Shown here: in pieces, positions 1 through 5,075 of the stretch
How positions within the stretch are numbered: position 1 is the first letter of the stretch
Layout of the letters: every line of letters starts with the position of its first letter
Assembly: GCA_049646245.1 (NCBI GenBank)
Contig: JBARVL010000053.1
Location: forward strand, 1-11,937
Origin: Crinalium sp049646245
GTDB taxonomy: Bacteria; Cyanobacteriota; Cyanobacteriia; Cyanobacteriales; PCC-9333
Direction of reading: 5' to 3'
Length of the DNA stretch: 11,937 bases
Position numbers and translations under genes: made by a program
Notes under the pieces: generated by a model
Database searches by the model: none
Told to the model about the DNA's origin: nothing
What the model saw: only the letters and a program-made list of their open reading frames with translations

Positions 1-10
1 CCTCCCCTAA

Positions 11-44
11 GAACCGTGCTTGCCACTTTCACGGCACACGGCTC
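11..44 (-). ncRNA. Group II intron domain V
   Basis: This 34-nt hairpin is the active-site RNA of the intron. It has a GAGCCGT/ACGGTTC outer stem including the AGC catalytic triad, an internal bulge, an upper stem TGCCGTG pairing with TGGCA in part, and a GAAA loop. It is intact, so the intron may still splice. Confidence 0.93.
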
Positions 45-51
45 AAGCATT

Positions 52-1722
52 CTACGAACTTACTAAACTCTTCTTAGAGTGAATCTGCTGATGACAGTAG
101 AGATGTACCAGATTAAGATTGTTGTACTTATCATTTCCACCTTCACTGCGTGGGATTATATGATGCGCGTGTAACTCCTCTCCGTTAACCAGCGAGTCTT
201 TACACACAGGACACCTCCCTTTCTGCCTCTTAGCTAGTACTTGATGACTTTTGCTCAGAGACTTTATATCCTTACTCCTTCTTGTTTCCCAGTAGTCTTT
301 TAATTCAGGGTTATCAGGCGAATGTGTCCCTTTAACCATTACGTGGCGCTTTATTTTGATTTCTCCTAACAAAGTAAGCAGTATCCCAGTTTCTTTGTCT
401 CCAAACTTACCCCAGGACTTACTTTTGCTAGTGAAATACTTCTTCCGTATCCACCCCCAACTTTTAGTCGGGTGCGCTCTCTTTGCCCACCTTAATGCTC
501 TCCTGAACATCCAAGCATCTAGTTTATAAAAGGTTTCTGCTGACACTCCAACTCTGAAATAGTTACCCCACCCTTTTAATTTTGGATTGAGCTTTCTTAG
601 CACCAGGTCAACATCGAACCCAATCAATTTCATCCAGCTTTCTTTCAGATTATCTCTGAATTTCTGCTTAGATTCATTACTAGGTTTAATCAGTAGCTTT
701 AGATTGCTTCTACGGTCTTTTACTTCATAGCGTCTTACATTGAAACCCAAGAAATTAAACCCTTCAGTCAAGCTTACAATTTGGGTCTTCTCCTTCGAGA
801 ATTCCAATCCCCTTATTTTCAGCCATTCCTCAAGTATTTGTTTACACTTTTCAGCTTCTTCCTGCGTTTCAACTATCACCACGAAGTCATCAGCATATCT
901 TACTAAAGCCCTATTACTTTTCGACTCAAAGACATCTCTATCTTTTCTGTAACGCCATTTTATTCCTAGTGCTTCTTCCATTCCATGTAGTGCAACATTT
1001 GCCAACAGAGGACTAATAACACCACCTTGAGGAGTACCACTTTCAACTGTATGGAATTTCCCCATTTCTACATAACCTGCCTTTAACCACTGTTTAATTA
1101 ACTCCCTTGATGGGAAGTTACCTATGGTCTCTAACAAGTAATCGTGATTAATGTTATCAAAGGCTCCTTTTATATCTGCATCTAGGACAAACTGTTTTAA
1201 GCTTCTGCTATCTCCTTTAGCATTGTTATATATTGCCTCTATTGCATCGTGACAGCCTCTTCCAGGTCGGAACCCGTAACTTGTCCCTTCAAACTTACTT
1301 TCCCAGTACGGCTCTAGGGCATTTTTAACCATTGCTTGTACAGCACGGTCTATCATCACGGGTATTCCTAACGGACGTTTCTTTCCATTGGTTTTGGGGA
1401 TATACACTCTTCGGACTGGCTTTGCCTTCCATATTTCATATACCTTCAGCATATCGGTGAATTTACCTTTAGCTTCTGGCGTTTTAACAGTCAGCTTATC
1501 CACCCCTGGAGTGTCTTTACCAGCATTTACTTGAGTTACTCTTCTTACCGACAATAGCCGATTAGCATAGCTTCTCAACATCAATTTTTGAAGTGAACGT
1601 ACTTTTTTAAGGTCGTTCTGTTTAGCTGCACGATAGATCCGTAGTCTGAGATTAGTAACGTACTGATTCACTTTCTTCCAGTCGATTGTTCTCCAATCCG
1701 TCCCACAGGTTACATTAGACAT
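52..1722 (-). CDS. Group II intron reverse transcriptase/maturase with HNH endonuclease
   Basis: This multifunctional intron-encoded protein of 556 aa splices its host intron RNA and drives retrohoming into DNA. The order is an RT domain (about residues 55-325) with the YADD active site at 276-279 and the GTPQGG motif upstream, then a maturase/X domain (about 345-465), then a C-terminal HNH endonuclease with paired cysteines CPVC and CHQQ and the HAHH core. All key motifs are present and the frame is open, so it looks functional. The open frame extends to a TTG at 1734, but the ATG at 1722 has GGAGG six bases upstream and is the better start. It lies in intron domain IV, co-directional with the intron and the tRNA array. 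The HNH-bearing architecture is typical of bacterial and chloroplast-like group II intron proteins; the exact class is not assigned here. Confidence 0.95.
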   Translation of the reverse strand: MSNVTCGTDWRTIDWKKVNQYVTNLRLRIYRAAKQNDLKKVRSLQKLMLRSYANRLLSVRRVTQVNAGKDTPGVDKLTVKTPEAKGKFTDMLKVYEIWKAKPVRRVYIPKTNGKKRPLGIPVMIDRAVQAMVKNALEPYWESKFEGTSYGFRPGRGCHDAIEAIYNNAKGDSRSLKQFVLDADIKGAFDNINHDYLLETIGNFPSRELIKQWLKAGYVEMGKFHTVESGTPQGGVISPLLANVALHGMEEALGIKWRYRKDRDVFESKSNRALVRYADDFVVIVETQEEAEKCKQILEEWLKIRGLEFSKEKTQIVSLTEGFNFLGFNVRRYEVKDRRSNLKLLIKPSNESKQKFRDNLKESWMKLIGFDVDLVLRKLNPKLKGWGNYFRVGVSAETFYKLDAWMFRRALRWAKRAHPTKSWGWIRKKYFTSKSKSWGKFGDKETGILLTLLGEIKIKRHVMVKGTHSPDNPELKDYWETRRSKDIKSLSKSHQVLAKRQKGRCPVCKDSLVNGEELHAHHIIPRSEGGNDKYNNLNLVHLYCHQQIHSKKSLVSS

Positions 1723-2084
1723 TGCTGCCTCCAAACTTTTCCCTAATGGTTCTTAATTTCAACCACAAACTATGTGTAGAACACCTGTCTCTCGTCAGCA
1801 CCCTTTCAGGTCAAGTATTACTCTATACGTCGAGTTATCAGGAACCTTCCTGTTTCCTCTTACCTTTCGGTTGACATCATTCGCTTAACTGAGACATCCC
1901 TTTCCCCCTAGAGTTTCAATCTCCTTTGCAGGACACCTTCTGATTAAATATGATCGACCTTTTCAGACCCTATGGGGCTTACTACGTTCCGCTAAATGTA
2001 GATCCGATTGACTTAGGTTTCTTCTCTACCCCGGATGTTCTTTCGGTGTTTCCATTAATCCAAATCAAAAGTTGGATCAACTTT

Positions 2085-2110
2085 AAGTAAGAGAGCGCGA
2101 GTACTTACTT
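2085..2110 (-). other. Candidate EBS1 hairpin of the intron
   Basis: A 7-bp stem (AAGTAAG/CTTACTT) closes a 12-nt loop. On the minus strand the loop contains CGCGCT, which can form five consecutive pairs with the last six 5' exon bases AGCGCC; only the base at the junction mismatches. Group II introns recognise the 5' exon through such a loop in domain I. The assignment is by pairing and shape only. Confidence 0.5.
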
Positions 2111-2373
2111 TCCATAACATCATCAGGCTCGTATCAGCTACTTACGAGTTACTTTCCCTTAACGAGGCGTAAATTGAAGATTCACTTTCGTTAACCATAT
2201 CAATCTTTCTCTTGCTCGGTTTCATCTTTATAGCTAGATTACTTCCTTAAGCTTTTAACTCCTGCTTCACACATCACCGTTACCAGTAATGCTAGGGAGA
2301 AACGAGAATGAGCTTGAAACACTAGCTCAGAAGACTCTTGCCTTCACTACGAAATAGCGACTTCGTATCGCAC

Positions 2374-2443
2374 GGCGCTACAGGAGTTGAACCTGTCTAA
2401 TCCTGGTTAAAAGCCAGGTGCATAACCGATCTGCCAAACGCCC
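2374..2443 (-). tRNA. tRNA-Lys(UUU), 5' exon interrupted by the group II intron
   Basis: Nucleotides 1-71 of a tRNA are readable. The anticodon arm is CCTGG-CTTTTAA-CCAGG, giving anticodon UUU. The T arm is ACAGG-TTCAACT-CCTGT. Acceptor bases 2-7 (GGCGTT) pair with AGCGCC. Base 72, needed to pair with G1, is replaced by the first base of the intron. A functional tRNA would need splicing to restore position 72 and the discriminator from a 3' exon outside the window. If the 3' exon is absent, this is a dead tRNA with the intron lodged in its acceptor stem. Confidence 0.85.
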
Positions 2444-2452
2444 AAAACTATT

Positions 2453-2530
2453 TGTGCGATAACTTACTCAGATAAGTTAGGAGAAACGTTTCTCCTAATT
2501 TCACTACTCCCGACAGGACTTATTCGCACA
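2453..2530. repeat. 78-nt compact multi-hairpin element with terminal inverted repeats
   Basis: The ends are inverted repeats (TGTGCGATAA against TTATTCGCACA, one bulged base). Inside lie a perfect 22-bp palindrome at 2477-2498 and, directly beside it, a short CTTA-loop-TAAG hairpin, so the arms abut without gaps. Drawn as RNA it makes a closed multi-branch shape of tRNA size, but it has no tRNA T-loop or D-loop consensus. It sits between tRNA-Lys and the HNH gene. It may be a small MITE-like repeat or a structured, processed RNA; no family is recognised. Confidence 0.55.
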
Positions 2531-2588
2531 GCGTCTTCGTAGGAGAAAACTGCAACGATTAACTCAAATATCGACCGAGTGCGTTTAC

Positions 2589-3491
2589 CTATTTCGCCAC
2601 GAAAGCATGAGGTGATCTTTGTTTAGCCCAATAACCTCTTGGAGGTTTGTGAATGCCGTAAGCTTTACACCACTTTTCTACTGCTTTGTCGCTTACACCA
2701 AAATCATTAGCTATTTGAGAAGTTGGTTTTGTCCAAATAATTTTTTCCAGTTCCTCTTTAGAGGGTCTGACAACTCGTCTGGATGCCAACTTAAAGCATT
2801 TTTGAGAACAGTAAGTATCTTGAGTTGGGGAAATTAGTAACTTGCCACAAGACAAGCAATTTCCTTGTGCAAATTGGCAACTGTAACTACCATCTTCGTT
2901 GTTAACTAGCTGCCTAAGTGCAAGTGGTATTTTATTCCAGCGAGCTTTACTTTCTGCACTATCAAAAACTAAGACGCTAATGAAACGTTGGTTAGGCTCA
3001 GTCTCATTTTGAGGAAACCTCAAAGAAGGTAAACTTAACTTCTGCTTATCACTTTGGCGAGCCTTGCCTGCATGGTTATCCGTCAAAGCGTGACAGTTGG
3101 GACATAATACCTGCAAATTTTCTAAACTATTATCATGTCGATCGCCATTGATGTGATGAAGTTCTAAAGGAACATTCCCATCTAGCCAAGTATTTGTATG
3201 GCAAAGCTCGCATTCGGCAACTTTGAGACCATCTTCGAGCAGTTTGAGCTTCAATCTATGTGTACTAATAGTTGACCCTTTGTAAAGGTAATTAGTCACA
3301 GGTTTTTTATTAGAGGAATTGCGTCCTCGACTACCTTGATTTCCCTTGTAAACGATGTTTAGTTTGGCTAGATATGATTCTAATGTCAATGGCTTGCAGT
3401 GCAGTTGGCTACAAATAAAAGCCTTAGAACGATGTTCCTTAATCCATTTCCTGATTTGGGCTTCTTGTTCTATGATGTCATCTCTCTTCAT
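2589..3491 (-). CDS. HNH endonuclease with flanking helix-turn-helix segments
   Basis: A 300-aa protein likely to be a homing-type DNA endonuclease. A central HNH/zinc core (about residues 96-140) shows CELC, LELHHING and CPNCH, with conserved asparagines between them. A second cysteine cluster (CLSCG, then CSQKC, about residues 212-232) looks like another zinc knuckle. The N-terminus (about 10-50) and C-terminus (about 245-290; DFGVSDKAVEKWCKAYG) look like helix-turn-helix DNA-binding segments, as in phage and free-standing homing HNH proteins. The ATG at 3491 is preceded by GGAGG only one base away, closer than usual, so translation may be weak. The gene lies inside the tRNA array on the same strand and splits tRNA-Lys from the rest, which fits a selfish insertion. 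Its target site is unknown. Confidence 0.85.
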   Translation of the reverse strand: MKRDDIIEQEAQIRKWIKEHRSKAFICSQLHCKPLTLESYLAKLNIVYKGNQGSRGRNSSNKKPVTNYLYKGSTISTHRLKLKLLEDGLKVAECELCHTNTWLDGNVPLELHHINGDRHDNSLENLQVLCPNCHALTDNHAGKARQSDKQKLSLPSLRFPQNETEPNQRFISVLVFDSAESKARWNKIPLALRQLVNNEDGSYSCQFAQGNCLSCGKLLISPTQDTYCSQKCFKLASRRVVRPSKEELEKIIWTKPTSQIANDFGVSDKAVEKWCKAYGIHKPPRGYWAKQRSPHAFVAK

Positions 3492-3561
3492 GCCTCCATA
3501 TTGTACGTATATCCAAAGTTAAAATAACGTCTACCATTAAATTAAAAGTAGAAAAGGTCAG

Positions 3562-3634
3562 GACTCCTGTATTTCCACACCTGAGATACGGACACAGCAT
3601 GATACAGCGCCTCTTCCAGTTGGGCTACAGGAGT
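3562..3634 (-). pseudogene. Degenerate tRNA (tRNA-like slot)
   Basis: A perfect 7-bp acceptor stem (ACTCCTG/CAGGAGT), TA at positions 8-9 and a normal D arm (GCCCAACTGGAAGAGGC) are followed by a poor anticodon arm (loop near ATCATGC) and no TTCRA T-loop. Length and spacing (6 nt from the next element) fit a tRNA. It is probably a decayed tRNA; its former identity cannot be read with confidence. Confidence 0.6.
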
Positions 3635-3640
3635 AAGAAA

Positions 3641-3684
3641 CAGGAGGGTAGGCGATTGTGACGCAAGCGACTTTTTTCCTCCTG
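3641..3684 (-). pseudogene. 44-nt shrunken tRNA-like slot or stem-loop
   Basis: A 7-bp stem (CAGGAGG/CCTCCTG) encloses 30 nt without D, anticodon or T-arm consensus. It lies one base from tRNA-Gln(UUG) and six from the preceding degenerate tRNA, the spacing of the array. It could be an internally deleted tRNA that keeps its acceptor stem, or just a stem-loop in the polycistronic RNA. Confidence 0.35.
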
Positions 3685-3685
3685 A

Positions 3686-3758
3686 CAGCCCTGCCAGGGA
3701 TCGAACCTGGAATCTTCGCTTTCAAAGAGCGAGATGTTGCCAGTTACACTACAGGGCT
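3686..3758 (-). tRNA. tRNA-Gln(UUG)
   Basis: Cloverleaf with acceptor AGCCCTG/CAGGGCT, anticodon stem-loop TCGCT-CTTTGAA-AGCGA (anticodon UUG) and T arm CCAGG-TTCGATC-CCTGG. The discriminator is G. The weak A1-U72 pair suits glutamine tRNAs. No CCA is encoded. Confidence 0.93.
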
Positions 3759-3766
3759 AAGTTTGG

Positions 3767-3840
3767 ATGCCGAGGCTGGAGTCGAACCAGCATCTCCGTG
3801 ATTCAGAGTCACAGCGACTTTCCAGGTCGTCCACTCGGCA
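3767..3840 (-). tRNA. tRNA-Gln(CUG)
   Basis: Acceptor TGCCGAG/CTCGGCA with a U1-A72 pair as in glutamine tRNAs. The anticodon arm is TGTGA-CTCTGAA-TCACG (anticodon CUG) and the T arm is GCTGG-TTCGACT-CCAGC. Discriminator U is unusual. Its D-arm region resembles that of tRNA-Glu(CUC) in the same array, suggesting common descent. No CCA is encoded. Confidence 0.88.
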
Positions 3841-3848
3841 ATGAATGG

Positions 3849-3920
3849 CTGCCCCAGTAGGACTCGAACCTACAACCTTCCCGTTAACAGCGGGTTGCTC
3901 AACCGTTGAGCTATAGGGCA
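3849..3920 (-). tRNA. tRNA-Asn(GUU)
   Basis: Acceptor TGCCCTA/TGGGGCA, D arm GCTCAACGGTTGAGC, anticodon loop CTGTTAA (GUU) on a CCCG/CGGG stem with an A27-A43 mismatch, T arm GTAGG-TTCGAGT-CCTAC, discriminator G. No CCA is encoded. Confidence 0.93.
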
Positions 3921-3939
3921 ATACTTCCCAATTCAGGGA

Positions 3940-4012
3940 TGGGAACGGCAGGAATCGAACCTGCTTCTCTAGGGCTTCAACCTGGCGCTACAACCATTTC
4001 AGCTACATTCCC
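3940..4012 (-). tRNA. tRNA-Phe(GAA)
   Basis: Acceptor GGGAATG/CGTTCCC, anticodon loop TTGAAGC (GAA) on CCAGG/CCTAG with one C-A mismatch, T arm GCAGG-TTCGATT-CCTGC, discriminator A. The loop departs from the usual CUGAAAA of phenylalanine tRNA (U32, G37 and C38), so it may be poorly modified or less active. Confidence 0.88.
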
Positions 4013-4017
4013 ACAAG

Positions 4018-4100
4018 CGGAGGACAGAGGAATCGAACCCCTAGCCCAAGGACTACCCTGGTTTTCAAGACCAGTTGCCGACCATTCAGCGGTGTCCTCC
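4018..4100 (-). tRNA. tRNA-Ser(UGA)
   Basis: A class II tRNA with a long variable arm. Acceptor GGAGGAC/GTCCTCC, anticodon arm CTGGT-CTTGAAA-ACCAG (UGA), discriminator G as in serine tRNAs. Length 83 nt; no encoded CCA. Confidence 0.94.
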
Positions 4101-4108
4101 ACAATTGG

Positions 4109-4182
4109 CGAGAACGGAGGGACTTGAACCCCCACTATGAAGATTCGTAATCTAAGATGTTATCCAGTTACACCACGTTCTC
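4109..4182 (-). tRNA. tRNA-Arg(ACG)
   Basis: Acceptor GAGAACG/CGTTCTC and T arm GGGGG-TTCAAGT-CCCTC. The anticodon loop TTACGAA gives ACG; A34 would be edited to inosine by TadA. Only the inner three anticodon-stem pairs form; the outer two mismatch. Discriminator G. The weak stem hints at relaxed selection. Confidence 0.86.
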
Positions 4183-4187
4183 AAAGG

Positions 4188-4268
4188 CGGAGAGCAGTGG
4201 ACTCGAACCACAATTGTTCATCCATCTGTTTAGCAAACAGCGCCGATCGCCTGATCGATTTACTCTCC
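4188..4268 (-). tRNA. tRNA-Ser(GCU)
   Basis: A class II tRNA. Acceptor GGAGAGT/GCTCTCC, anticodon arm GCTGT-TTGCTAA-ACAGA (GCU), long variable region, T-loop TTCGAGT, discriminator G. The D-loop contains CGATCG sequence close to the HIP1 motif. No CCA is encoded. Confidence 0.93.
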
Positions 4269-4276
4269 ATGTTTGG

Positions 4277-4359
4277 TAGGTCGGGCTGGAATTGAACCAG
4301 CAACGCAAGAAGCGGCGGTTTTACAGACCGTTGCCCACACCACTCTTGCGAGCCGACCT
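4277..4359 (-). tRNA. tRNA-Tyr(GUA)
   Basis: A class II bacterial tyrosine tRNA. Acceptor AGGTCGG/CCGACCT, anticodon arm ACGGT-CTGTAAA-ACCGC (GUA), variable stem, T arm GCTGG-TTCAATT-CCAGC, discriminator A. No CCA is encoded. Confidence 0.94.
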
Positions 4360-4371
4360 ATGAACTTTGGC

Positions 4372-4445
4372 AGTGCAGACGGGACTCGAACCCGCTCTTT
4401 TACACGCTTGAAAGACGTGCCGCTCGACCACTTCGCGTTCTGCAC
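4372..4445 (-). tRNA. tRNA-Glu(UUC)
   Basis: Acceptor GTGCAGA/TCTGCAC, anticodon arm CACGT-CTTTCAA-GCGTG (UUC), T arm GCGGG-TTCGAGT-CCCGT. Discriminator U departs from the usual G or A. No CCA is encoded. The array carries a second glutamate tRNA with anticodon CUC. Confidence 0.91.
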
Positions 4446-4450
4446 CATAA

Positions 4451-4521
4451 CGCAGAGACCAGGATTTGAACCCGAACCAAAGGTTTTGGAGACCCTGATG
4501 CTGCCGTTACACCATCTCTGC
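4451..4521 (-). tRNA. tRNA-Trp(CCA)
   Basis: Acceptor GCAGAGA/TCTCTGC, anticodon arm AGGGT-CTCCAAA-ACCTT (CCA), T arm TCGGG-TTCAAAT-CCTGG, discriminator G as in tryptophan tRNAs. Short at 71 nt. No 3' CCA is encoded. Confidence 0.93.
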
Positions 4522-4532
4522 AATAAAATTGG

Positions 4533-4605
4533 AGTCCAGGGTGGGATTTGAACCCACGATGTCGGTTTTGCAGACCAATACCTTTAACCTCTAGGCGACC
4601 TGGAC
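4533..4605 (-). tRNA. tRNA-Cys(GCA)
   Basis: Acceptor GTCCAGG/CCTGGAC, anticodon arm TTGGT-CTGCAAA-ACCGA (GCA), T arm GTGGG-TTCAAAT-CCCAC. Discriminator U is the known cysteine identity element. No CCA is encoded. Confidence 0.94.
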
Positions 4606-4613
4606 AGGTTTGG

Positions 4614-4687
4614 GAGCCTCGACGGGAGTTGCACCCGCTTCTCTCTAGCTGAGAACTAAAGCGACTTGTCTAGTCGTCCACAAGGCT
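4614..4687 (-). tRNA. tRNA-Glu(CUC)
   Basis: Acceptor AGCCTTG/CGAGGCT, anticodon arm TTTAG-TTCTCAG-CTAGA (CUC), T stem GCGGG/CCCGT. The T-loop is TGCAACT, so the near-universal U55 is G, and the discriminator is C; both are odd. Many bacteria lack a CUC glutamate tRNA and read GAG with UUC. Its D arm resembles that of tRNA-Gln(CUG) at 3767-3840. Confidence 0.82.
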
Positions 4688-4694
4688 ACATTCA

Positions 4695-4746
4695 TAGCGG
4701 TGGCAGGATTTGCAGCAAGCTTTCTGCGTTGTGAGTTACACCGCTA
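4695..4746 (-). pseudogene. 52-nt shrunken tRNA-like slot
   Basis: An 8-bp acceptor-like stem (TAGCGGTG/CACCGCTA) and a T-arm-like 3' half (CAAATCCTGC) remain, but only about 36 nt lie between, too little for D and anticodon arms together. It occupies a regular slot, 2 nt from tRNA-Asp and 7 nt from tRNA-Glu(CUC). Best read as a tRNA with an internal deletion. Confidence 0.6.
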
Positions 4747-4748
4747 TA

Positions 4749-4823
4749 CGGGGATGACGAGATTTGAACTCGCGACCTTTCGCTCGACAGGCGATTGCTC
4801 TAAACCAACTGAGCTACACCCCC
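4749..4823 (-). tRNA. tRNA-Asp(GUC), first gene of the array
   Basis: Acceptor GGGGGTG/CATCCCC, D arm GCTCAGTTGGTTTAGAGC, anticodon loop CTGTCGA (GUC), T arm GCGAG-TTCAAAT-CTCGT, discriminator G. It is the first tRNA downstream of the array promoter, with a leader of roughly 70 nt. No CCA is encoded. Confidence 0.94.
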
Positions 4824-4884
4824 AAGTTTTGTGGCTATTCAATTTTCAAGGTTCAGTGTGTTTGATACCCAGGTTTTGTATTAC

Positions 4885-4948
4885 TTGTAGTATCTAACTA
4901 CATTTATACTACTACAACGTACTACAAGTTTGTCAAGGGATACTACAA
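4885..4948. promoter_or_regulatory. Helically phased TACTACAA repeats, candidate operator
   Basis: TACTACAA occurs at 4910-4917, 4920-4927 and 4941-4948; starts are 10 and 21 bp apart, about one and two DNA turns. An inverted copy TTGTAGTA is at 4885-4892. The copies bracket and overlap the array promoter -35 and -10. This layout is typical of an operator bound cooperatively on one face; the binding protein is unknown. It lies in the divergent region between the tRNA array and the relaxase, so it could control both. Confidence 0.55.
4906..4936 (-). promoter_or_regulatory. Probable sigma-70-type promoter of the tRNA array
   Basis: On the minus strand a perfect TTGACA (4936-4931) is followed after 19 nt by TAGTAT (4911-4906). 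The spacing is longer than the ideal 17, which suits a promoter that needs or accepts a regulator. It points into tRNA-Asp, and nothing else lies between. Confidence 0.55.
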
Positions 4949-4967
4949 ACTTTTTTTTGAAAAGTTT
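4947..4967. repeat. AT-rich inverted repeat upstream of the array promoter
   Basis: AAACTTTT and AAAAGTTT form an 8-bp stem around a 5-nt loop, followed by further T residues on the plus strand. It could be a weak terminator or a bent-DNA upstream element; the stem has only one G-C pair. Confidence 0.3.
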
Positions 4968-5075
4968 TTTAGCTTGAATTGCAAGCACTCTCGCGCTATG
5001 AAGGTGAGCGTCGGGAGTATGTCACTTGCTGTCGTGGCAGAATGAATAAAGATAATAAGTTTCTAGTTAAGACGA

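Larger units (their letters stand above)
1..2373 (-). mobile_element. Group II intron, 3' end cut by the window edge
   Basis: This is a self-splicing retroelement. The minus strand at 2373 opens with GTGCG, matching the group II 5' consensus GUGYG, directly after the tRNA-Lys 5' exon. The 34-nt catalytic domain V lies at 44-11; it starts GAGCCG and ends ACGGTTC, with a central GAAA tetraloop. Domain VI starts at about 10 and runs off the window. The maturase ORF sits in domain IV and its stop is only 7 nt from domain V. The stretch 1735-2373 has no gene and holds domains I to III and the start of IV. A hairpin at 2085-2110 carries a loop that can pair with the end of the 5' exon (EBS1 candidate). 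With about 20-40 nt missing, full length would be near 2.4 kb. Domain assignments other than V, and the exact 3' end, are inferred. Confidence 0.92.

Noticed and set aside
740..952. 70-codon frame opposite the reverse transcriptase
   Set aside because: Shadow of the strongly conserved RT frame including YADD.
3906..4897. Several 65-92 codon frames across the tRNA array (for example with GIEPAS or GIEPAT motifs)
   Set aside because: They are antisense or sense readings of tRNA T-arm sequences; such GIEPA-type proteins are well-known annotation artefacts.
4998..5045. 15-codon mini-ORF before the relaxase
   Set aside because: Too short, with no supporting ribosome site or conserved peptide.
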